DNA of 64,000 nucleotides from Stratiolaelaps scimitus (GCA_019614645.1 JABWDB010000012.1:4898001-4962000), one strand, 5' to 3'; numbered from the stretch's first letter, positions 44,686 through 57,532 are shown. Numbers and translations are program-made. The notes: generated by a model not told the origin, from the sequence alone.

Positions 44686-47600
44686 CTCCCTGGAGAGAGA
44701 TAAAGCAATTTAGAGACATGTGGCTTGACGAGACGAAGTTTACTGTACGCCCTTGGCAGAGCCTACACTTCCGCTAACACAAACAGAACAGGCTTGACGG
44801 GACCAGCCCGAAGCGCTGGCGCACTCTTCTCGGTGACGGCGCAACAGCTTGGACCCAGTGGGTGGCTCGAGATCCTAGATAACCCGTAATGAGTGGCCGC
44901 CCTTCGAAAAATTGCCGAGTATCGGTTAAACGCCACGTAAAATCGCAGTGTCATACGTGCGCATTGGGAAGATCGGCCGACGTAGGGACGGTTTGCTCCT
45001 GAAAATGTATGAACTCTAGAAGCTATATATTTAAATCCTGTACTCATATCATGTAGTTCAGCTTACTCAGGTCTGATTGTGGTGCGTGTTTCTCCTGGGA
45101 GCCTTCTGAGAGAGCACCCTAACCGAAGCTTCATTCGATCAGTTATCCCACGAATGAGCTCCCATCACCCGGTGAACGTCCACCTGGAACTCATGCAGAT
45201 AAGGGGGAAAAATAACTATTGACCCAATGGTTTCTCATCACTAAACAATAGCTAGAAAGTTTCACAGAACGCTTCGCGTTGCTTCCGTCGTCGGTCGAAC
45301 ACTGTTCCACGACCACTTGTTACCTGTATTGAGCGCCACTAGAAAGGTTTTTCGGGCTCGTGTTTTACCCGTCGACTCGCTGCGCTAAGTCTCGCTGCTA
45401 ATTCACAAGTGAAGTTAGTCTATCGCGTTGTCTCACACCTAACTAGATTTTCGAAGCTGACTCTCAGCCAACGTTTAGCGGTACAACTTTCAATCGTAAT
45501 CACACCGTAGGCACGCTCGTTATCCGCTTATCGCTCTACTTATCCCTTGTCCATCTCAACAGAAATTTGCAATCCTCTAACTTGGCCAATTAGGAGCCCT
45601 CATCCAGTAAGTCAAGCGAAACGGATCCCTGAATGAGTTCCTCCGATCATTATAGCTATTATAGCTGCTACCCACGCTACCGGTATTTCGGCATTACCAC
45701 CATTGTCACTTATCGCCTGCTGCGCGTAACCTCTTCCCCGTCGACGAGTGTCCCATCTCTTTGGTCATCGATCGTCGGCCAAAGCTGTGGATCGGTGTCA
45801 GATCGGTGGAGCGCTGTGACCTATTCTTTCTCATCGTTCGTGCTAATCCAGACAATCGCAATCGCTGCTGCTCTGAATGCTGCTGCTGCTGCTGTTTCGG
45901 TGAACGACACGAACAACACGAAGATCAACATTGACGATTTGTCCGAATCGCTACGGACTCGTCGGCCCTCGAAATTACCGAGCATCGTTAGGTCGTCGTG
46001 GCTCGTCGTCATCCACCGAGCAGACCGTGCGCGAGCGCCTTCTCACATCGAACTGAATGACACCTTACGCAGTAACGTCTGTAGGCCTTTTCTTTTTCGC
46101 TGTCACGGTTTTAGACAACGTCCTGACCCTCACCCGGTTTTGTGATGTTTTCCTCGGCCTACGGGGCCAGCACGGCAGCGAGCAGCTGAACGAGTTTCGG
46201 TGCCCGAGGTGAAACTGAGCCTAGGGAAGGGATTGTGCGATAGATTGAGATCTAGATCTGTTTTCTGTATCGTACCTACAACGTGCAGTCATCGTGTCAT
46301 GGCGACAGGCCACAGCGGCCTTGGCAAAGGGCAGACAGAAGACGAGAAATCTGAACACAGAGAGCAACGTATCAATTAAATAGTTCCAAGTCTCTTCCTT
46401 TTTATCGAACCCATCTCCCAGCTACGGTGGTTGTCACGGCGATTAAAATCTCTATTACAACGACTTCGTCCGTAAAACGAGTAGCAATTAGCCGGTATGC
46501 TTCGGAAACACGTTGTCTGAGATCGAATCGTGCTGAGATCAGCGAAAATTTGGCTTTTTGTAGCACATTTCGTTTTCTATGGATTCTTGCCAGCTCTGTA
46601 TGACCGGAGGAGAAAATAAGCAAAGTTGGCCTCGACAGGTTGGCCTCTGTAGAAACACCTAAAGGATTAGTACTCGAGCCCTGTCACATATCGGAACAGC
46701 TGAGAGTCCGTTCAACAAATTGCTTTGTATACTTGAGGTGACGATTCATGTCTCCTGGTTACTTCCTAATTTTTCTTTATAATTAAACGCACTCCTTAGA
46801 GGCGAACTTTGGCGATCAAATAGATGAACTCCACTCCGTTGTTTGGTTGGATAGAGACGCTTGAATCATTTAGCTAAAGCTGTTTTTCCATACATTGTTT
46901 AACTCTGGAAGACCATTTCGATCCTACGAGAACGCAGGACCTGTTCCGATTCTGGCCGGTTCCGGTTCAGTACTAATAGTTTTAAACTAAATTGCAGACA
47001 CACCATGAAGTAGTGTCTTCTGAAAAATGGTGAACGTTTTCAGCGTTCAGACGGTCTGCCTCCAAGGAACACCCTGAGGGTCAACAGCAAAAAATAAAAC
47101 CATATTTCAATGGAAATTCACGAGTCGGACCCACCAGTGAATCCACGAATATAACTGACATACTAAAGCCATGAACGTTACGTACGACTGAAGCATTTGT
47201 GCATATTTAAGAAAATGAGCAAACTAAGCAAAAAAAAACGCCGTTCACACCTGAGCGTTTATACTAGTACTGTACTTCATCGGTCCGAAAAATCGTCTGA
47301 TTACCTAAGTAACATAATTGAGCACGAGTAACATCCGTGAGGGTAGAAACGACGACGCTATATTAGGTCGTATGCGGTCCAAGTCGTATAATGAATCCTC
47401 GGAACAATTTCTGTTACAACACATTGAACAGCTATGTCACATCCGCCTGTGTGCACTTCTTGAAGCAATTCTCAATGACGTTTCATATATTATCAATTGT
47501 CAGCAAGCTCGATAATCAACCGCTCGTATACGCCATTGAAAAAGATTTCCACACGAAATCAGATGAGGAGAGAAAGCGCTAGGTCACGAATAGCAACGTA

Positions 47601-47700
47601 ATGCCTAAGCTGTTCGACGGCGATCACTGCAACGGACCTTCTCCTTGTACTAATTTAATCGTTCAGCTCAATATGCGAGCACAATAAGGTACCTGGAAAT

Positions 47701-49000
47701 CGATGGACGGGTAGGCGCAACCTATGCAGGGGTTCACATACCCGTTCCCCTTGCTCTGTTTATCGACCCGTTCGGTGGTGGCGGCGGGCGGGCGGGCGGG
47801 CTGGGGTTTCGTCAGCAGCCGCCGAGCAGTCGATTCGTCGCTAATTCACAAGTGGAAGCCACAGGTAGCAAGTGGAATCCACAACGTCGACGCCAGCCTC
47901 CGACGCGGCAATCGTGCCGGGGTGGTCCTCGAAAAAAGTCGTCCCATAGACGTCCTTCGGCGACTTCGCCGGTCAAAACGTTTGAAGGGTCGTCGGATGC
48001 CTCGATCTCGTGGACGGTAGCGTCCTCTCGATTTTCGGCGATTCGCATCGTTCTACGCGATCGATCGCTTGGGTCGAGTTCAGCGCCGCCAGGAGCTCTC
48101 TCAGCGTTCGAGATTTCTTGCTGGCTTCCGAGACGAGTCATCAGACATCTTCAGTTCGGGTCAACGGGGCGTATACCTATTTCGACGACGACGCGGTCTC
48201 TCCTCGCCATCTTCGTCTCAGACCCCCAACCCCACACAGACGACTGGCCCCAACCATTTGAATGCTTGCAGCACGCACCACGTACAGCTACCAACGAACG
48301 GGATCCGCCTCGAGTGACTTGATCACTTGCTCGCCCTTGCGCCCACTACCCCCTCTGACATTTGTTTCTGTAGTCCCACGCGCTAGATTCCGCGGGCTCA
48401 CGCGAAGCCGCTCGGTCGGAACCCGGCAGCCAAACTTGCTGGGTGAGGTCAGAAGGCCCAATTGATAAATGGTTAGGTTTTTGATTTTCGCGCGAAGTCA
48501 AACGCCGCGAAGGCTCGACAGGCAGAATAAGGAACGCGCGAAGCCGCCGAAGTCGCAACCCCACCAGCCAGAAGAACCTGCCATAGCGCAGTCACATCAA
48601 GATGGGCGGCGGCGGCGACGGCGGCGACGGCGGCAAACCGAATCGTCCAGGATCTAACGCGCCAGGTGACCACGAGCCAGAACTCATACTACGTATGCAA
48701 CGTGGCCATTCCTGTGGATGTCCCTGATAGACGATGAAACGCACGGGGGCAGGGAGGAGTGGAGCGATTCGATGCAATTACAGCTCACAATGAGCTGTTT
48801 TTCCGTGTTGTTCGAGCTCGGACGAGCCCCATTAGGCCACTTTGGCAAGCGGCAACCGAAGCAGAAACTCCTCACAGCATCTCAAGGTCGGAGAACGCAC
48901 CCGTCACGTCAGGCAAGCTTTGTAAAAATACGGGAAAATTGTTCACTAACCGTCTAGCACCGATTAGCGCTGTCAGTTAGGTGATCATGGCGTTTTTGCG
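47701..49000. other. GC-rich block, no gene identified
   Basis: A 156-codon plus frame (47852-48322) and a 109-codon minus frame (47812-48141) overlap. The minus frame has a balanced, acidic composition (for example SNVLTGEVAEGRLWDDFF) but no recognised domain. A GGC/GAC array lies at 48605-48634. Confidence 0.35.
48605..48634. repeat. GGC/GAC trinucleotide repeat
   Basis: An impure GGC array with regularly placed GAC units. Confidence 0.8.
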
Positions 49001-49118
49001 ATGAATCGAACTCCATATATACTCGAATGTCTATCAGAACTCAACAAAATCTCGTCAGTTCGATCACCGGATCTCAATAACTTCTTGAAATATGCATACG
49101 ATTATAATATCATAGTAC

Positions 49119-49145
49119 TAATAATAATAATAATAATAATAATAA
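49119..49145. repeat. TAA trinucleotide microsatellite
   Basis: Nine TAA units. Confidence 0.9.
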
Positions 49146-49851
49146 CAATTATGGTAGCAAAGATATCGTGTTGGCGTGGGTGAACTTTATCTTGTGTCAA
49201 CATTTGTCGAGACACACAGTTGCATTCAAAGTCGCCCTCTTGTCCTTCCCCACTCATCAGGCCATGAAAGGTTGTTGATTAAATAGGCACCAGCACAATT
49301 CAATTTAACCGCTTCCCCGGACAACGTAGTACTGATTGACTGCTTGTCGTCGGCTCCGGCATTGATTCTGTCAGAAACTCGGCATCGGGTGTAGCGGAGC
49401 ATTCGGCCCCCTGCTGTACTTCTACGATGTGAGCTAGCTTGTTGCCTCATTAGAGCACTGAACACTTAACATTCGGTTGAAAGCGAACTCAAGCAAACTT
49501 GTACTGATACTCGAGACTTGTCTATTTAAGCGTACCTGAAAGACGACACATGGCGCGGTTATCGATGCAGGAAGACAGGGAGAGATTGACATTGGCGGAT
49601 CCGTTGTGCATATCCTGCGTGATGTGCGATATTATCGCTTGTGCCACAGCTGAGATAGATTGAACTTTGATTTTCGACGTAAGCTGGTATAATGGCCATA
49701 CTTGGGTGAAGTGCTTTTAGGCTGCTTCAGTCCGGACTTGATTCACTGGCAGCTAGATAAATATATCATGTCTTGTCTCGCATGCCGATAAAAGTGCCCA
49801 TGAATGAATCGCTCTTTCGGCAAGTAGCCCTATTTCGATCGTAATACAGGC

Positions 49852-49874
49852 TATATATATATATATATATATAC
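49852..49874. repeat. TA dinucleotide microsatellite
   Basis: About eleven TA units. Confidence 0.9.
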
Positions 49875-50204
49875 TCTATTCTATGATTTTTCAGTTCACC
49901 ACTTCGGTTCGACCTGCGGCGAGTAACATTAGAAGACTGACGAACATTAGCGAATGCTGATCCGCTACGGTCAGCTTTACCTGCCGATCGCAGGGCCTAT
50001 TTGCGTGCTTTGCTTTCAGCTGACCCACCCGCTGCAGGACGGAGTTACAGGCAGGTCCGTCGCCTGCTCTCTGCCCTCCAGCGGGTTGAACAGGGCCGTG
50101 GTACAAGGAGCGTAACGGAATCCTCAACAGTCAGCCGCTGGCCGACTCTGCTGTGCCACCCGGTCGTTGCTCGGTTGGTCACCGCTAGGCTGTCATAGGA
50201 TACA

Positions 50205-50262
50205 GGTTCGGTAGCTGAGTGGCCAGCGCTGTTCTGACGGTGGAGTCCCAGCTCCCTGCCAT
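50205..50262 (+). other. tRNA-like 5' half (A-box), possible SINE relic
   Basis: GGTTCGG followed by TAGCTGAGTGG is a perfect Pol III A-box. GCTG/CAGC arms enclose AGTGGC like a D arm. The following GCGCTGTTCTGACGG resembles an anticodon-arm region of tRNA-derived SINEs. No B-box is present at the expected distance, so this is at best a decayed relic. Confidence 0.22.
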
Positions 50263-50315
50263 CTGATAAGAGACCAACAGGCCATATCGAAATCGGACCT
50301 CTGAACGAGAGCGAT

Positions 50316-50342
50316 GTATATATATATATATATATATATATA
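50316..50342. repeat. TA dinucleotide microsatellite
   Basis: About thirteen TA units. Confidence 0.9.
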
Positions 50343-50789
50343 GATGCAGATCAAGAGTTACTTATTGACTGCTTCAATCGAACAGAGTTATATTTTCTAT
50401 GTACGAAAGTTCGGTCTCTGTGCTGTCACAATCAAATACTGCAAATGAATTCGGTGAACGTCACGTTATGGCTCATTGAAACAAAATAACGTTGTTTGTT
50501 GGTTTACACTTTCTCAAAAAGGTAAATGAAACACTCATTTAGAAATTTTGATTTGACAATTTAGAACAACTGAGTGGTCATGATGTTATAGGCTTGCATA
50601 ACTCTTCCAACTCGGCCATTGAAACGGCAATCAAAGCATCTGTTCAAGTACAGCGTGTACATTCTGTGCAAGGCGGCAATGCCGTCGTCTCCCTCGCAAA
50701 TGATCACGACGGCCTCGGCCTGACACCCTGTTGACCCCCAAGTGCGTCACTAATTGTTGTTTGTATTAAAATACCGAATAATTTCCAAA

Positions 50790-50794
<5 letters not shown>

Positions 50795-50824
<30 letters not shown>
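50795..50824. repeat. TA dinucleotide microsatellite
   Basis: About fifteen TA units. Confidence 0.9.
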
Positions 50825-50825
<1 letters not shown>

Positions 50826-51408
50826 CCGCAAACGAATCAAGAAAAACCTCGTTCCTGCATCCCCTTTTTCACTGCAGTGGAAGATGTTTCTGGCTGACGA
50901 ATTAAATCTAAGCTCCCGTGGAGCCAGTGTTCGTAACAGGCGGTTTGTAAAAGCCCTTCGGAAGCGCAGGCCCGCGGACGTCGCTGAGGCAAACAGAATT
51001 AGGCGTACGCAGTGGCGTCAATCTAGCAATTACATATGCATGACTGTAGTTGGCTCACTGGCTGGCCCGTGTGCGTGTTACAAGACGACGATGATGACGA
51101 GAAGAAGGTGTTACAAGAGCATGATTTTGTTAGAGTCCGACAGACGATAGTGGTGGTGATGTTGGTTCTGATGATTACGATGTCGACAGTCACGGCAGAG
51201 TTATGGCGAAGAAGACCACGACTGCCTCCAACACCCCGCGACGGCGGCGCGAAGCTGCTCGATCACCATCTTCCTCTTTGACAGTATTGTGAAGCCTTGC
51301 TGACGGGCTGAGCGTGGACGCGCGGGTCTGGTTACGTGAGAGCGCCCCGCAGCAAGACTTGCAACACTCATCTTTGGGATAGGATCCCCGGGGGAATTAT
51401 GCAGAGAT

Positions 51409-51445
51409 AGAGAGAGAGAGAGAACACTGCGAATGGGGAAGATAC

Positions 51446-51478
<33 letters not shown>

Positions 51479-51503
51479 ACGAGCGAGCGAGAGAGAGAGA
51501 CGA
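51409..51503. repeat. Compound GA-TA-GA microsatellite
   Basis: A GA run (about 51409-51424), then a pure TA run (51451-51478), then GAGC/GA units to about 51503. The three arrays are separated by short unique spacers. Confidence 0.85.
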
Positions 51504-51729
51504 ACCGGAACACCCGCATGCGCCGAACCCTCTGACAAACACAGCCTAGCGATGCAGATACACGACTCTTAGAAAGAAAGCGAATACAAGCAACATCGAG
51601 CCTGAACAAGATCCTCAACACATGTGAATCCTGCGGCATGACGGGCATCAGCGGAAAACACACGCCTCGGACAGGCTTCGACCTGTTCAGGCAGCGAACG
51701 TTTGCGATGTAGCTGTTTCGGCTGTAATT

Positions 51730-51755
51730 AATTATTAGTAGTATTATTATTATTA
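51730..51755. repeat. ATT trinucleotide microsatellite
   Basis: Impure ATT units with an AGT variant near the left. Confidence 0.8.
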
Positions 51756-53600
51756 ATTATGCATGTATGTACAAGTATGCATTCTAACAGGTATATAGAC
51801 AATAAGGCTGCGCTAAATGCCTTGACGCAAACTTGTGTACGCTGTTGTTTCTGCTACTATAACCTTCAATTATAGATGGATAAATAATGTTTTCACAAAA
51901 CTTGCACGAAACCGATATAATGGCATGGGGTAGTGATGCAGGGGTAACATATCGAGAACTTGAGCGTTGTAAAAATGCAGTCCCGTTTGTAAACCAATGA
52001 AATATTTACGTTCATCTTTGATTATCATGTTGCCACTAAGGTAGGATAAGACAATTAGCTCCATGGAAACAGCGACAATGGATGGCTTACCTCAATGATG
52101 TTATTTGCCAATTCGTAGATCCTCCTCGTCATGACAATTTCACCTTAAGTTAACACGGTCTCCGAAGTATGAGACATAATAGCACTGACGGATACGTTAT
52201 GTGTGATGCGTAAGGTCTATGATTACTGTCACCGATGCGCTCAACTTCTAGTTCAGTTTATCGCGCAGTGCAACCCGGAGCTGTAACGTGAGGACAAATA
52301 TCCGCAGGGCAGTAAATGTGTGTCGATGAACGCCTATTGACTGATTTGTTATTGTACGTGAGTGGTCCCTGATTTGAGACCAATTAATGTAACGAACCAG
52401 TTTCTAGTGGTCGGTTAACCTGAGACCACGTTTAAATAGCAATTGGAACCAACCGATAATAAAGAGACACGCTAATTGCAGTTCACGACACGGACCGAAC
52501 GTTGCGAGAGGCGTCAGTACATCGGCCAGCCAACGATGCTCTCGGCAAGTTGTTAACGAACCGCTAATTGGCCTGCGGTGCCGAAATCTCGATGGGTCAA
52601 TAGGGACTGTCTACAAGCTGAGTGTGTACTTCGGAAGAACAGCTGTCTGATGGTCGGCCCCTGAGCTAATAAAAACAAGGGCCCAAGGGGACATAGGGTT
52701 AATGAAGTGCGCCTTGCGGAACCTATGCGGGAATGGTAACTAGCCCTTGGGGGATGGCGACCTCAACTCTTTGCAGATGCCTCGTGATCCCGCTAGGGAT
52801 TTCGACGAAGTATCAAACAGCTGAAACGAGTTCGGCCTGCAGACCTGATCCGTTTGACCTCGAAGCCCCGAACGCATAATTCAACGTGCGAACTGTTAAA
52901 CAGACAGATCGAATTCGATTTGTACGCTATCGACGAAAACGCCAGTGACATATAACATCAACAGTGAATTGGCTCGCGCATTTTTGCATTTGATTCTCAG
53001 CAGGCAAAATTCGGATTTAGGTGCATGTTAGCATTGCTTTTTGTACGGGCAGTATATGAAGAGGTAACAGCGTTAAAATATGAGGAAGACTGCTCTAGAT
53101 GTGAAAATCTACAAACTTAATTACTGATCTTACTTCGGATATATTATATTTACATTCATGAACCTTGCGGGTCGAGGATGGCCGAGAGGTGTACGATGCA
53201 TCAGCCTATGTCCCGTTTACAAAGAATGTTTCAACTTGAAACAGCAACTGGTGTCTCAGCACGCTGTGTAATAACACCATACATATGTATATAACCTGCT
53301 CATCTTGTACCCTTGAATTCATTTCTAAAAACACAAACAATTTTCAAACGTTAATTCATTTTTAGCCTCCATCTGGAGAAGTTAGAGTGTTCTCTTTCTT
53401 CGATATGATCAAGCTATACTCGTATTTAGTTTGAGGCTAGAGTTTGACATGTGTTCCGTATATCTTGCGGCAATCGAGCAATCGAACAGAGCGACAGGGG
53501 CCAGAATTTCATTCAAAGTTCGTCTGGTCTCTATCATTTCGCCCATAAGCTGCCGTAGGGCTCAACATGATCGCCTATAGCTGGGGTGGTGCGTTCTCTG

Positions 53601-54400
53601 CATTTTCCGTTTGATACTTGAGGATGACCCCGAGCGGCTGATGGAGTGAGGTTCCAGCCAGATCTAGCATGGTTAGGCTGTGGAGGGGGATGGGCAGTGT
53701 TTTTGGAGCCGCAATAAAAACATACCCAGGGGGTCAGGGTTACCAGAGGGGCTAAGGAGTGCTGGCTGGGACATATTGGGAGGGGATTGCCGCTTTGGTC
53801 GTCTGCAATGAACCGCTGAAGAGAAAGCGCCCGGCGGAGGTTCAGACAATGTCCTTTGGGTTTCGGGCCTTGTGGCGCTCCTCAGTCGATACGAAGGGGA
53901 GGTGAGCGGGACTCGAAGCGGCTCAGTCTCCCCCGACTTCGGGGCGGGGCAACGGGACGAGCTATCTGCCGAAGACAGCTGTTTCCTCTCGGGTAGAAGC
54001 AACCCGCTGAAGGCGAATCGACCCCCCGTCAATCCCAGCCCGTCTCTCCTCTGCCAGAACGTATCAATAATATTTACTTTTCACTTAAACGACCGGCAGA
54101 GGGAGACGTCCGCTCGAGGGACTCTCGTTCTCAATCGCATGGAGGAGGAGGAAAGACCAAGCATGCGACAACATACGGGACACACAGGACTGGGAAGTAT
54201 TTTCAAATCTAAGCGCGTCAAATGCCGTGAACAACATGATGAATCGGTAATCACGCTAACGCATATGACATTACATTTCATGTATGTAGATGAAGATTGG
54301 GCTTGTTGCCAATTCGCGCGTTCATTCCTAGGTAGAAGGCACAGTCTAATAGGTTTCGCGCTCCGACCTACGAACAAAGCCATCGCAGGACGCTAATCCG
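53601..54400. other. Open-frame region, gene unproven
   Basis: A plus frame from a GTG at 53872 runs to 54396 (174 codons). Its first true ATG is at 54139 (85 codons, beginning MEEEERPSMRQ). A 119-codon minus frame (53673-54032) overlaps its left part. I recognise no domain, and no splice-site pattern decides between them. They could be an exon or chance frames. Confidence 0.15.
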
Positions 54401-54473
54401 CTAATCCTTGTCTGTGTGTCTAAAGGACTGCCTGGAGCGGGGCAAACACACATTTGCACAGGTTCGTCGAGAG

Positions 54474-54496
54474 AGCTCGAGTTGGGAACTCGAGCT
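54474..54496. repeat. Inverted repeat, 10-bp arms
   Basis: AGCTCGAGTT and AACTCGAGCT are exact reverse complements around the loop GGG. Confidence 0.8.
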
Positions 54497-55460
54497 GAAC
54501 TAGCATCCCAATCCTGAGCGGCTGGAAGGTGAGGTGGTCAGTAGAGAAGTCCATCTCACCCCTTTAACGCTGAAATATGAAGTGGGTAAACGCTAAAGTA
54601 TGGAGTGGTTGAGATACGAGGTGACCAAGTATGCTGGAGAGAATGCGAGTAGCTCGCTGGAAACGCTGCGGACGTGATAAGCAGAAGCAAATTAGTTCGT
54701 TGTTTTTCTTAGACTTAAAAATAACAGCCGGTATTTGCGTATTTCTCTATGCGGCGGCTTCGTACATGCTTTCGCAGCCTGCTGATACCTGCACCCGTCC
54801 GATATTGCTCATACGAAATGGCAGAGTGCGTGGAAACCTTACCGTGTGTCTACTACGTATTTAAATTGGCGTTCCGTGAGCGGCCTTCAAAAGGGAGTGA
54901 CGTGTACGGATACTTTGGATAGCTGAAAGAAATTATTTCCGAGATCGTTGTACCCTGAGCTATACGAGGTAGTGTCCAAGGTCACTGCTCCTTTCTGCAG
55001 ATGTGTCTGTTACAAAACAAATGCATTTGTCTAAGCGCCGCGAAAGGGCTATAAGAAACGTCGACGAGCGAACAAAAATAGCCAATAGCGAGGGCTCTTA
55101 CATCCAATAGACGCCTGTGATTATATATTCCATATATAATACAATCACTAAGTCACAACTGTCGAACCAAAATGCCTATGCCATCGAAGAAGAGTGGACG
55201 AATATCGCCGTTGTGAAAGCCGTAGGTTGCCGTACGGTTGCCGTACGGTTGCCGGGCAGAGTAACGCTTTCCTTAATAATCTCTTCGTCCTTAATCTTCA
55301 GTCCATTAATTCCTCTCAATAACGTTTCCTTCTGCGACTCAATACAGGCCAATAAACCTAAATAGCGAGTCCCGTCTGCGAGCATTATACTTTAACCTTT
55401 GGGCTTGAGCCGAGCTAGCCGTTATACAGCTGTTGCATCGCCTCAGTGATTTCCGAACGT

Positions 55461-55489
55461 TCTCGCGAGACACGCTCTCCTAGGAGAGC
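55461..55489. repeat. Two adjacent perfect palindromes
   Basis: TCTCGCGAGA (10 bp, 55461-55470) is followed three bases later by GCTCTCCTAGGAGAGC (16 bp, 55474-55489). Each equals its own reverse complement. Confidence 0.8.
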
Positions 55490-56424
55490 ATTTAGCTAGC
55501 TCCTATCGCGGCCAAATGTTTAACCTTTGAACACTTGCTAGAGGGTGATCCAAGCAGGATAAACCATGTTCATGCATTTCATGTAGAGGATATAAAATAT
55601 TGAAATAAAGGGTCCCTATAAAGGAAGCGAACGTGGAGCCCCTATCTCGCGAGTGACTCAGTATGAGCTGCATTGGTACAGACGGCTTAGAATAGCCTGT
55701 AAAAAGACGATTCCTTGAAGGGGAACCCATCAAAGGAACAAGCAAGGGAAGGAAGGAGGAACAGGTCAGTGTTGTCATTCGGAAGCCATCTGCTAAGCAA
55801 CATATTGCAGGGAGTCACCAACAAGCCGACTATTATAGTTAACGGAAGCCCGCTCTGCAGAACGGACTGAGAATTATTGTGTTACTTCTCTTGTTCTCAC
55901 TGTCGCCTCGATAATGCGCTCGAATATAGAATTTATTCAAACATACATCCGCTCGTATGCATCTTGTACAACGGGCACAGCGTATGGATATTGGAAGTAT
56001 AAGGCTTACTTAACTCAGTTTTGCTCCGACCGCGAAGGTGACTTCTCAATGGCCCGGCCATATTACCATCTGATACGGTTCGTGTCACATGATGCTCCGA
56101 TCATACTGCCACTGATGGAAAAACGATCGCGCCAATGACCTTCAACTGGGGAGCAGAGCATTCCAGCTGGTGGTTCGAGATCTGCTCAAATCGGACAGAC
56201 TGAATCAGATTTCGAGTGGGGACAAAAGGTATAAATTAAGGGCGCACTGTTTCTGACGCGTGTAAAATCAGGGGAATCCGGCAGGAATTCGCGAACGTTA
56301 GAGGTCGAGGGTATTTGAAAGGATCATGCTATCGAGCTGATATGTAGGGAGCGAAATCTACGTTCTATAAGTGAATGTTTATAATTGTTAAACGACTTTG
56401 TTCTCCGGCATTTCTGATACATTT

Positions 56425-56470
56425 CATAATCCATACTATATATATATATATATATATAGTATGGATTATG
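56425..56470. repeat. Perfect 46-bp palindrome with TA core
   Basis: CATAATCCATAC (56425-56436) and GTATGGATTATG (56459-56470) are exact reverse complements that flank an uninterrupted run of 11 TA units. The whole segment is its own reverse complement and could extrude as a cruciform. Confidence 0.9.
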
Positions 56471-57532
56471 CAATTGGCACACAAAGCTCTCTCCTTAGGC
56501 AGGATACTACGAGCGAGCTCGTTTCCGGGCCGTACAGCCACGTGTTTACTGACGGTTAACTTGTTTCATAGACAGGAAATCATTTAGTACGAAGTGGAGA
56601 TTAAACATTCGCCAAAGTTTACCAAGCAAACAATCTGGTGAGAATATAAAGATGATGAAATCAATGTTTAGATGAGCGAGAATACCAACCACTAGAGAAA
56701 TATACATTATCCGGTTGTTTGAAGCCCATGAAGTGCTTTATTGCAAATTCAATAAGGAGCTATTTGACATGAAAAAATAAACAAAGGAATGTTATATGCA
56801 CATATTATAGCATTGCCGCGTGCGCCCACTGCTGATAAACAGATGTGTATCTCAGATTGTTGCCTACTGTAAAGCAAACGTTTCTGTGAAATAAAGCAGT
56901 GAAATTCGACTTCTAGGAGGACAATTTCCGTTACCGAAACAGGTAGAACAGGATTAATCTCGACGCGTGTGTTCGGCGGCGGCGTTTTGTCCTCGTGTTG
57001 CTTCTGCAACCTTCTCCGGGGATCTTTTCTTTTTGGTATAATTCTGTTTTTTTTTTTGGGGAGGTTAGTCCTAACCGAAGCCATAAAGCGAGAGAACAGA
57101 CGATTCGGAAAGTTTTGACAAGCAGTACGTTTGCAGCAGGGCAGCCCGACGCCCTGCAACTATGCCTAGGCAACTCAGCGTCTCCTGGCAGCTGCATCTC
57201 TGCTCAAAGCTTCTTCAGACAACGGCTACCTCCATCCATCCATCTATCCGTTCGGGCAACGACGGCCGTCGCTCGACCGACAGCGACGAGATTCGCGTCA
57301 CTCAAGCGGTAAGCGAACTCAGGTGTTGCGGGCTCAAGCATGGACACATGCGACGGTGCCGGTGGTGGTAGCTGTACTTAGCGCAGTAGGGCAGAATCCG
57401 CAAGGCATCCTCCACCCGTCGAAATCTCTAGGCGGCGTCGAGGCTCTAGAAGATGCTGGGGTCGACGGAGATATAGGGGACGCATCCGTGTGACGTCGCT
57501 CTTTCATCAAAAATCCTTCGAAGCCTTAGCTA

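Larger units (their letters stand above)
42851..47700. other. Mostly AT-rich stretch, no gene seen
   Basis: It includes the tRNA-like sequence at 44348-44408 and a 9-bp hairpin near 44662. A 170-codon plus frame at 45633-46145 begins with a true ATG but contains a CTG-encoded Ala run and no known domain. A small frame at 47318-47515 reads like a helical peptide (SEQFLLQHIEQLCHIRLCAL) but starts at a non-ATG codon. No gene is called. Confidence 0.4.
49001..53600. other. AT-rich, microsatellite-dense stretch, no gene seen
   Basis: Four TA arrays and two TAA/ATT arrays lie within about 2.7 kb (49.1-51.8 kb). From 51.8 to 53.6 kb no frame of note exists and no repeat was recognised. Confidence 0.5.
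54401..57000. other. Non-coding stretch with palindromes, no gene seen
   Basis: Apart from the inverted repeats, it is AT-rich to balanced. GGTTCGAGATC near 56171 resembles a Pol III B-box but no convincing tRNA fold surrounds it. The largest frame (minus 56749-57159, 136 codons) is unrecognised. Confidence 0.45.

Noticed and set aside
53172..53195. GGATGGCCGAGAGG as the start of a Leu/Ser tRNA
   Set aside because: It fits an A-box but there is no B-box or foldable cloverleaf downstream.
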